Shown piece after piece: positions 58,308 to 64,000 of a stretch of 64,000 nt of DNA. Made by a program: the position numbers and the translations under genes. The stretch is from contig NZ_JYJP01000021.1 in NCBI RefSeq assembly GCF_001012815.1, positions 24,204-88,203 on the forward strand, read 5' to 3'. Within the stretch, counting starts at the first letter, position 1. Each line of letters opens with the position of its first letter. Under the pieces are notes generated by a model, which was given only the letters and a program-made list of their open reading frames with translations, did not search any database and was not told where the DNA came from. Origin of the DNA: Vibrio mexicanus. Lineage in GTDB: Bacteria > Pseudomonadota > Gammaproteobacteria > Enterobacterales > Vibrionaceae.

Positions 58308-59188
58308 GGTCTGTTGCTTCGCTGTCAGGAGATCTTTTAGGTAACTGACAACAGGGCCATCTTGTTTGTTTCCTTTCCAGATCAAATCTGCGCCATAGAA
58401 CATCCCTGTGCGCTGGAACTCAGGTTGGAACTCGACCAATGTACCCATGGCTTGTCGTTCAATCGCCATTGATTTAGGTAAAAAGGCCCAACCTAATCCT
58501 TGCTCGACCAAACGCACCATGTCATCTTGATCAAATGCTTGCCAGATTTCTTGAGAAATTTTACCCGTTTTTTTCAGAACACTGTTCTCTAACATACTGG
58601 TACACACAATTTGACGCTCGGTAATCAGGGTTTCGTTATCTACCTCGTCCATATCTGAAAAACTCGAGTCGGGACTACACACACATACCCACTCGATCTG
58701 TTCAATGACCATGAACTCTAAGTAATCAGGCACCGCCTTGGAGGCAAGATTTAGCGCGAGATCCAACTCTCCATCTTGGACTGCAGTGACCAAAGACTCG
58801 CCGTACATTTTTTGTAGCTGCACCTGAGTAAATGGGAACTTCTGAGCCATCTTTTCCAATGCACTATCAATCACGGAAAGCGGAACCAAAGGGTCGATAC
58901 CAATTCGAATAGTATCTTCCACCTCTTCCAAAGTGCCTTGCGCATAACTATGAATGCGCTCAGCTTGACGAATCAATACCTTAGACTGCTCATACAGGTG
59001 CTCACCCTGAACCGTTAACTTCGGGTATTTGGTTGAGCGATCAAACAATGTCACCCCTAAATCTAGTTCCAGATTGTTGACTCCAATACTCACTGAACTC
59101 TGACTTTTACCTAAGTGACGTGCGGCGGCAGAGAATGAGCCTTTTCGGCGGCGGCGATGAATGCCGTTAACTGTTCAAGATTAAGCAT
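58302..59188 (-). pseudogene. LysR-family regulator; one-base frameshift near its start
   Basis: About 295 residues when repaired. ATG 59188 (MLNLEQLTAFIAAAEK) and the later SIGVNNLELDLGVTLFDRSTKYPKLTVQGEHL together make a LysR HTH. The frame breaks at about 59140-59141; one G gives EKGSFSAAARHLGKSQSSVSIGVNN, exactly the family pattern. The effector domain follows intact. It is divergent from the secreted 133-residue protein at 59396, with an inverted-repeat LysR box between them, so it may control that gene and itself. Confidence 0.85.
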
Positions 59189-59297
59189 AGTAGACCTATT
59201 ATTAATTCAGTTGGGTTTGTTGTTTACACATTAATAAAACATATAGGTTCAAGTCAACATAAACTCTTCGCTTCGTGATGTAAAATTACCTTTTTTT

Positions 59298-59312
59298 ATT
59301 CGATTTTCGAAT
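59298..59312. promoter_or_regulatory. LysR-type inverted repeat between the LysR gene and the small secreted protein
   Basis: ATTCGA-TTT-TCGAAT is a perfect repeat and includes T-N11-A. A further half-site (TATTCGATATTC) lies at 59329-59340. It is 84 bp before the small secreted gene. Confidence 0.55.
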
Positions 59313-59395
59313 AGGTGTTAATTACAGGTATTCGATATTCAGCTCTAACATAGTCTCAACAGCACACAACTCAATTGAGCTGAAAGGAGCGCATT

Positions 59396-59797
59396 ATGAA
59401 CAGTACGACCACAATTTTAGTTGGACTAACGGCAGTAATGGGAACGTTCGCATTAGAGGTGTCTGCGAATGAAAGTATGGATATTAGCGCCATGTTGCCT
59501 ATTGCTTTTAATGCTCAATCGGTGTTGGCGACCTCTCATGATTCAACACAACCTCTCAACGTGGAATACCAAGCACTGCTTGAAAACATTGAAGTAGGTG
59601 GTCACTACATCTCTTTGAAAGCCAGTGGAGAGGAAAAGAAAAGCGGCGTATCGACGTCCTCTGAACTCATCGTAAGCGATGTTTATCCAACAGCTCTTTA
59701 CGATGGTCAGCGATTCCTAGAAAATCAAAACCAAAGTCCAAATAATCAAATGCAAAGGCCTGAGGAGTTTCATTACCCAAATCAGAACTACTTTTAA
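59396..59797 (+). CDS. Small secreted protein, unknown
   Basis: A 133-residue protein with a plausible signal peptide (TILVGLTAVMGTFALEVSA) and a polar mature part. The end is rich in Asn, Gln and Pro (ENQNQSPNNQMQRPEEF). A strong ribosome site (AAAGGAG, 7-8 nt) supports ATG 59396. I do not recognise the family. The divergent LysR gene and box suggest regulation by that protein. Confidence 0.65.
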   Translation: MNSTTTILVGLTAVMGTFALEVSANESMDISAMLPIAFNAQSVLATSHDSTQPLNVEYQALLENIEVGGHYISLKASGEEKKSGVSTSSELIVSDVYPTALYDGQRFLENQNQSPNNQMQRPEEFHYPNQNYF

Positions 59798-59840
59798 GCG
59801 CTACGACTATAGTTCAAGATAACAAACATCGCTTATAAGG

Positions 59841-59861
59841 AAGCCCTATCTTAGGGCTTTC
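59841..59861 (+). terminator. Short terminator-like hairpin after the secreted protein gene
   Basis: AAGCCCTA-TCT-TAGGGCTT, followed by CCCC rather than a T-run, so only a weak terminator. Confidence 0.45.
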
Positions 59862-59901
59862 CCCGATCCTGAACCATAGGTTGAAACCATGTTCGGCTAC
59901 A

Positions 59902-60402
59902 CTAAACATCAAGTTGCCAATTTAGTGTTAGCTCTCGCCAGTTGGTCATCTCAACATCGGCATATGAACTCAAACTGTGAAGACCAATAAAGGCTTGCTC
60001 ACCAACTTCTTTCACTCTAGAGGTTAAATCGTCAATACAGCACTGAACAACTTCCACACCGTCTGCATTTTTTGATAGACAACTTGAAGGTTCAATCATG
60101 CGATCTATTTTCCCTCGCCAAACGGGGTGGCGGCGAAGATATGCGTATACGAGCCAAGTGGTATAAGCGGATCGCCGATAACCAAATCCAACCCACCCGT
60201 TATATGGCTCAGTCTTCACTTTTAGCTTATACAAGGCCTGCCAATTTTCGCATTCAAACCATTGACATACCGCTTCACGGGGCAACACTTGCCAACATTC
60301 ATCGAAATTTTGGGTAATCTTTTGAACTCGGAATTCTGGCCCTTGCTCTTCCACCTTCCATAGCTGAGTCTTATCCTTTGGATCTAAAAAATGCATTAAC
60401 AT
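59902..60402 (-). CDS. Hypothetical cytoplasmic protein
   Basis: A soluble-looking protein of about 166 residues (MLMHFLDPKDKTQLWKVEEQ...). There are no signal peptide or TM segments apart from the very N-terminus, which is why ATG 60402 was chosen over the hydrophobic extension to 60432. Tryptophan content is high (CWQVLPREAVCQWFECENWQAL), and it contains the sequence RRSAYTTWLVYAYLRRHP. I do not recognise the family. It overlaps no other supported gene and lies 59 bp after the Omp85-like gene on the same strand. Confidence 0.6.
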   Translation of the reverse strand: MLMHFLDPKDKTQLWKVEEQGPEFRVQKITQNFDECWQVLPREAVCQWFECENWQALYKLKVKTEPYNGWVGFGYRRSAYTTWLVYAYLRRHPVWRGKIDRMIEPSSCLSKNADGVEVVQCCIDDLTSRVKEVGEQAFIGLHSLSSYADVEMTNWRELTLNWQLDV

Positions 60403-60422
60403 AATAAATTCCATCCAAATAA

Positions 60423-60442
60423 AAAGCGCCATACAGCGCTTT
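60423..60442 (-). terminator. Hairpin between the Omp85-like gene and the hypothetical gene
   Basis: AAAGCGC-CATACA-GCGCTTT; read leftward it is followed by TTTTTATTTG, a plausible terminator of the Omp85-like transcript. Confidence 0.6.
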
Positions 60443-60461
60443 GTTAACTAAAATTCTGTTA

Positions 60462-61595
60462 CTACCAAGCTGTCCCAAATTGGATGTAGAGCGTCCACTC
60501 TTCTGGGCCTTTGGCAATATCAACCCCTGTTTTCATTCCCAAATGGCGCGCCATGAGGTAACGGAAGCCCGCACCTTGCATAGCGAGTGTTGGGACATCA
60601 TCAAAGCTCTGTTGCGCATCGGTTGCTTTTGCCACACCAGTAAAACCGAGTAACGTCCAACGCTCATTAAGGTGATAATTAAGCTCTACCTCAGCTAGCG
60701 CGGTTTCATCACCTTGGTATCGCATGGCGGGCATACCGCGCATGTCAACATAGGGGCGCGCATAGAAAGGCGCTTCACCATCCAACGCTTTCATATCAGC
60801 ACGAATCGCGAGGCCCCAGTTATCAAACAATGGGTTGTAGTTATGCACGTAACCGTGAACCACTTTGTAATCGAAATCGCCACCGAATGCAGGGTTATGA
60901 AGCTTGTATGCCACACCAGCTTTAGTGCCTGCGCTTGGCGAAATTTGGTTGTTTCTATCATCGTAAGTCAGCTTTAAAGTGACATTAGCGTCTTTACTGT
61001 TGAAATTGAGTGAGTCGATACCCGGCAACACCTCTTGCACATCAAAACTTGTCTCACTGTTTATATAGGTGTAGCTGCCACCAACAAAAATGTTGGATTC
61101 TCCAATCCGCACATCCACGTCTTGCGTAAAATACAGGCCTTCCATATTAAACTTGGCGGGATCTAGCCCATCAGCCACGTGATAGTCCAAATTAAAAGAA
61201 GCCCCAAACAAACCACCAAAATAGCGCACTTTGTCATCAAACCAATTACCCGAGTGAAAGCCCCCTGCGACATAACTCCCGTTACTGGTTGCACCAGCGA
61301 CAACACCAGAAACACTCAATGGCATATCACGAGCTGCCTCGGGATCGGCTTTACGTTGCGCTTTTTGCTCCTCCGTTTCATGGAAAAATAGTAAGGCTGC
61401 TCCACCACCAGCTCCCACCGCAGGTTCGGTAATCGCAAAAGGCAGTGGCATAAATCCATGGCTATTATTGAGTACCCATTGACTTGCATCGAGCTGGCCA
61501 TCTTCTGGATCAACAAATTGTTCAAATAGGCTAGCTTGGGTAGAACTAGTCATTATTGCTATCGCTGTAACAAAGGCTGCTTTTTTAAAGGTCAT
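60462..61595 (-). CDS. Omp85-superfamily outer-membrane barrel without POTRA domains
   Basis: A 377-residue protein with signal peptide MTFKKAAFVTAIAIMTSSTQA. The mature chain is a strand-rich barrel of the bacterial surface antigen (Omp85) type. Marks are LTYDDRNNQISPSAGTKAGVAYKLH (typical DxRxxxxxPxxG strand-loop) and DMRGMPAMRYQGDETALAEVELNYHL, resembling the L6 (V/I)RGF-type loop. It lacks the N-terminal POTRA domains of BamA or TamA (length 377 instead of 600-800). It ends YIQFGTAW with an aromatic terminal residue. Substrate and role unknown. Confidence 0.8.
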   Translation of the reverse strand: MTFKKAAFVTAIAIMTSSTQASLFEQFVDPEDGQLDASQWVLNNSHGFMPLPFAITEPAVGAGGGAALLFFHETEEQKAQRKADPEAARDMPLSVSGVVAGATSNGSYVAGGFHSGNWFDDKVRYFGGLFGASFNLDYHVADGLDPAKFNMEGLYFTQDVDVRIGESNIFVGGSYTYINSETSFDVQEVLPGIDSLNFNSKDANVTLKLTYDDRNNQISPSAGTKAGVAYKLHNPAFGGDFDYKVVHGYVHNYNPLFDNWGLAIRADMKALDGEAPFYARPYVDMRGMPAMRYQGDETALAEVELNYHLNERWTLLGFTGVAKATDAQQSFDDVPTLAMQGAGFRYLMARHLGMKTGVDIAKGPEEWTLYIQFGTAW

Positions 61596-61699
61596 AGTGA
61601 ATGCTCTGAATTGTTGTCGTTAATGACATACTAAAAGCAAACATCTAATAGTGAGAGTTAGTAACTATGCGTTATTAAAATAGGTTGTTCAGGTTTAAG

Positions 61700-61903
61700 C
61701 TAGAATTTGTATGATGGCACTTCGATATGTAAAAAAGTCTCAGGTACACTCTTGCACTGTTTCGCCAGCAGTCGACTTTGATTGATAGCAGAAAATATCA
61801 TCACTTCCATAGTTAGCGAACTTACATCAAGGCAAGCATGGTAGAGAAAAAAGTATGCAGTTAACACACTTATTTTCATCAAGATCAATAGGCCAATTTT
61901 CAC
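61700..61903 (-). CDS. Possible small ORF, uncertain
   Basis: A 67-codon frame with a hydrophobic start (LLILMKISVLTAYFFLYHACLD) and polar end. The start is GTG and no convincing ribosome site was seen. It lies in the 600-bp AT-rich gap 61596-62200, which otherwise shows nothing I can support. Confidence 0.25.
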   Translation of the reverse strand: MKIGLLILMKISVLTAYFFLYHACLDVSSLTMEVMIFSAINQSRLLAKQCKSVPETFLHIEVPSYKF

Positions 61904-62200
61904 GGTTAATTATATGTTTAAATTGCACATCAACCATCTGATAATCCAATAGAATCTAACTATTACCAATATAATGCATACGATAATATAAGCCGAACTA
62001 ATGTAGGAGAACCATTAATGCCATTGGGGTTCAACTCGGTCTTCTTACATTAACATTACCAAGGCTAGCATGCCCATAGCTCTAACAGTTGTTTAGGCTT
62101 TAATTATATACCTAGCTCGAATTATATATTTCAACCTACTAATAAAATTTTAATAAAGTCGATAACAAAACTTATTCTTACCAGCTAATAAGACTTATTT

Positions 62201-62446
62201 ATGACCACAAGAAAATACACCATAGTTAATGTGCATTTATATAGAAATATTTATGACAAGCACACGATTGGACTAGAGTATGACGGCACCATGTACCCAA
62301 TACCAACAACACTTGCCACTCTAGAAACTGCTCGTGAAGTTGTGCTGAATTCAAATAAATTTAAGCCGACAAACAAACTAAATTCATTTGCTCTTACAGA
62401 ACTAAAATATTCATTTAAAGTTATAAGAGAGGTCGTATGTTGTTAA
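62201..62446 (+). CDS. Small protein A of an AT-rich two-gene pair, unknown
   Basis: An 81-residue protein (MTTRKYTIVNVHLYRNIYDKH...). It is basic and rich in Thr, Asn and Lys, predicted mixed alpha/beta by eye, without a signal peptide. The DNA is much more AT-rich than neighbouring genes. Its last codons overlap the next gene by 10 bp, so the two form a unit. No family is recognised. The ribosome site is weak. The pair ends in a strong terminator, which supports real transcription. Confidence 0.55.
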   Translation: MTTRKYTIVNVHLYRNIYDKHTIGLEYDGTMYPIPTTLATLETAREVVLNSNKFKPTNKLNSFALTELKYSFKVIREVVCC

Positions 62447-62685
62447 ATGAAAATCGTATCACTGACATTCCATATATTAATCACCTTGGAAAGCATGATT
62501 ATTGTAGTTTACTCGAAATTCCAGAATATAAGCTTTACCATGTTGCCTGGATAGATAAAGGCAAAGCCAAAGGCATGCACTTTGCCTGGAGCCCCGAAGA
62601 AGAGATTATTATAGACCATGGAATGCTTCCTATCATGATTAGAGAAACCCTGACAGAAGCAATTAAGCATAGTAGGGCAAACTGA
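62437..62685 (+). CDS. Small protein B of an AT-rich two-gene pair, unknown
   Basis: An 82-residue protein with MLLNENRITDIPYINHLGKH at the start and IIIDHGMLPIMIRETLTEAIKH near the end. GAGAGG precedes ATG 62437 at about 6-7 nt and lies within the coding end of protein A, giving translational coupling. Mixed alpha/beta, cytoplasmic. I do not recognise it. Overlap, base composition and a shared terminator suggest a small acquired cassette, possibly a two-component factor, but no function is assigned. Confidence 0.6.
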   Translation: MLLNENRITDIPYINHLGKHDYCSLLEIPEYKLYHVAWIDKGKAKGMHFAWSPEEEIIIDHGMLPIMIRETLTEAIKHSRAN

Positions 62686-62711
62686 TCCCCCTTAGTTTTT
62701 ACTCCCTTTAC

Positions 62712-62744
62712 AACGGAAACTACATATGGTTTCCGTTTTTTTTT
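62712..62744 (+). terminator. Terminator of the AT-rich gene pair
   Basis: Stem AACGGAAAC / GTTTCCGTT with an 8-nt loop and a run of nine T. The gap from here to 63050 shows no gene I can support. Confidence 0.9.
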
Positions 62745-63050
62745 GCCTGCCATTAGTGCTCCATAACAACAACTTATTTACCCCGACTAACTTTGATATC
62801 CCATGATGTCCTTATCAAAGGCGCTATTCGCCCATCCACGGGCTACTTCTAACAACACTAATACTCACTCATCACCGCTCATCCAGGTTCAATTCAGCAA
62901 AAGCTAGCCAAATAATAGAAAGGGTTGTTTATTCCATTGGCTGGATGAATCAAGGAGTCGGTACAAATCAAAAAGGCTTTCTAAGGAAGAGTTCCCTGAC
63001 AAACACGGGGAATACTTTTTATACCACTGCTTCATAGTCTTGCGGATACA

Positions 63051-63080
63051 ACAAAGCCTCTCCGCTTGAAGAGGCTTTGT
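63051..63080 (-). terminator. Terminator downstream of the SYLF gene
   Basis: Stem ACAAAGCCTCT / AGAGGCTTTGT with an 8-nt loop. On the minus strand it is followed by TGTATCCGC, so the U-tract is weak. Confidence 0.65.
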
Positions 63081-63110
63081 TGATAAGTGAATGCAGGAGC
63101 GTCGAGGCTG

Positions 63111-63884
63111 CTACTGTTGATTAAACACAGAATTGAAAGCAGATACCTCTAATCTTTTAACAAGATTATCCGCCAAAGGGGAGCTCGGGGACACTTCATG
63201 ACTTAGTATCTTATCAATATCAACCTTAGGGCCATACACTGCACGGTTCAACGTGTTATCTGGGGTTATTTGCACAGAGTCCATACTGCCGCCAAAGTAG
63301 GCACCTCGATTTTCGGAGATCATCAAGGCTGAAATACCTTCAGCTCCCGCAACCAATTTACCGCTAACTCCTTTGATGATGGTAAGATCAGCACTTGCAC
63401 CCAATCGAAGTGGTTTCTTCATAATATCTTTCACCACATCATCACTTAGAATTACCCCTATACCTTGTACTTGTTGCATGCCAGCCAGCAAGCCGAACAT
63501 CAAGCTGCTATATCGAACAAATACAGGCGCACTCCACTGATGGTTCTGACGGGTTAGCATGATTCCTCTCCCCCACTGAGCACCGACAATAAAACCAAGT
63601 TGATGACTGCTTGGGAAAATAACGACCGCTTTTGCAATGCCTGTAGTGGTTTTTACCGAATCCCAATACTCGTTTTCGTCAAAGCGCATGAACTGTGAAT
63701 CGGCTTGCTGCAGAACATCAGTCGCTTTCTCATACATACGCTGTTGAGCAGAAGATAAATGTTTAGGTGGTTCAATTTGACTTGGCACCTCGCTAGCGAA
63801 ACACGCTACGCTGCTCAATGAGCTCAATAGAAACATGGTCGCTAACTTAATGATTTTTAGAGTGTAATTTTTAGATTTAGACAT
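63111..63884 (-). CDS. Secreted SYLF-domain (Ysc84-type) lipid-binding protein
   Basis: A 257-residue protein with signal peptide (about 1-30, hydrophobic LATMFLLSSLSSVACFA). The SYLF domain is seen in AKAVVIFPSSHQLGFIVGAQWGRGIMLTR, PVFVRYSSLMFGLLAGMQQVQGIGVILSD and ADLTIIKGVSGKLVAGAEGISALM with the later ISENRGAYFGG. SYLF proteins bind phosphoinositide or other lipids in eukaryotes; the bacterial role is unknown. ATG 63884 has GGGG ahead. The remaining 63885-64000 shows no gene. Confidence 0.85.
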   Translation of the reverse strand: MSKSKNYTLKIIKLATMFLLSSLSSVACFASEVPSQIEPPKHLSSAQQRMYEKATDVLQQADSQFMRFDENEYWDSVKTTTGIAKAVVIFPSSHQLGFIVGAQWGRGIMLTRQNHQWSAPVFVRYSSLMFGLLAGMQQVQGIGVILSDDVVKDIMKKPLRLGASADLTIIKGVSGKLVAGAEGISALMISENRGAYFGGSMDSVQITPDNTLNRAVYGPKVDIDKILSHEVSPSSPLADNLVKRLEVSAFNSVFNQQ

Positions 63885-64000
63885 ACCATGCCCCTATTAA
63901 ACATCATGTATTAAAAAGTCGAACTCATAGTCTTAAAGGAAAGCTGCAATATACTCTCGTTATTGCGACTCTGGACTTTCTACTCTGGTTTGACTATTTC

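Noticed and set aside
62201..62685. Toxin-antitoxin call for the small AT-rich pair
   Set aside because: Only size, overlap and composition support it; no family motif was seen, so it is left as unknown.
1..64000. CRISPR arrays, tRNA or rRNA genes, insertion sequences, integron attC sites, prophage
   Set aside because: No regularly spaced repeats, no recognisable tRNA arms or rRNA conserved blocks, and no transposase or integrase frame were found by reading.

Overview
The window looks like a stretch of a Vibrio genome from the Harveyi-clade type (V. parahaemolyticus/alginolyticus-like), probably the smaller chromosome. This rests on gene content and protein similarity recalled from known families (glgB-malQ-malP divergent from malT, a cdaR-gntP-glycerate kinase cluster, NfsB, YibL, YehS/DUF1456, PACE pump) and on moderate GC content. 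No rRNA, tRNA, CRISPR array, transposase or prophage genes were seen. The genome assignment is inference.

Layout. 1-10.7 kb: end of a GNAT acetyltransferase, then the glycogen/maltodextrin block glgB, malQ, malP (minus) facing away from malT (plus), with CRP-like and MalT-box-like sites between malP and malT. 10.7-20.4 kb: DsdC/GcvA-like LysR gene divergent from chbF-chbG (chitooligosaccharide breakdown), a secreted alkylsulfatase, and a glycerate module cdaR, gntP, glxK. 20.7-26 kb: DedA protein with a small leader-like membrane ORF, ChaA Ca2+/H+ antiporter, a second small membrane ORF, LysR, SDR and MFS genes. 26.2-34 kb: MscS channel, PagL lipid A deacylase, secreted serine hydrolase (minus), an HTH regulator and an RND pump (plus).

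34-39.4 kb is a coherent candidate nucleoside-scavenging locus: LysR divergent from ribokinase, nucleoside hydrolase, GPH symporter and an outer-membrane porin. 39.7-46.3 kb is an envelope island: a PACE pump, two tandem-duplicated small barrels with shared UTR elements, two tandem proteins joining a periplasmic PAP2 phosphatase to a C-terminal outer-membrane barrel, and one more barrel. 46.3-49 kb: LysR, NfsB nitroreductase, YehS. 49-55.2 kb: GntR/UTRA regulator divergent from a six-gene operon for import and dephosphorylation of an organophosphate or phosphonate, with CTAG-centred operator candidates at both ends of the promoter region. 55.2-64 kb: YibL, a DUF4344 metallopeptidase, a phospholipase-D lipoprotein, LysR with a divergent secreted protein, a hypothetical protein, a POTRA-less Omp85-like barrel, two overlapping AT-rich small ORFs and a SYLF-domain protein.

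Sequence quality matters here. Eleven otherwise well-conserved genes are interrupted by about fourteen single-base losses, nearly all within short G or C runs, and no compensating insertions or substitution stops were seen. This pattern points to base-calling or assembly error rather than gene decay. Such genes are listed as 'pseudogene' with the inferred intact span.
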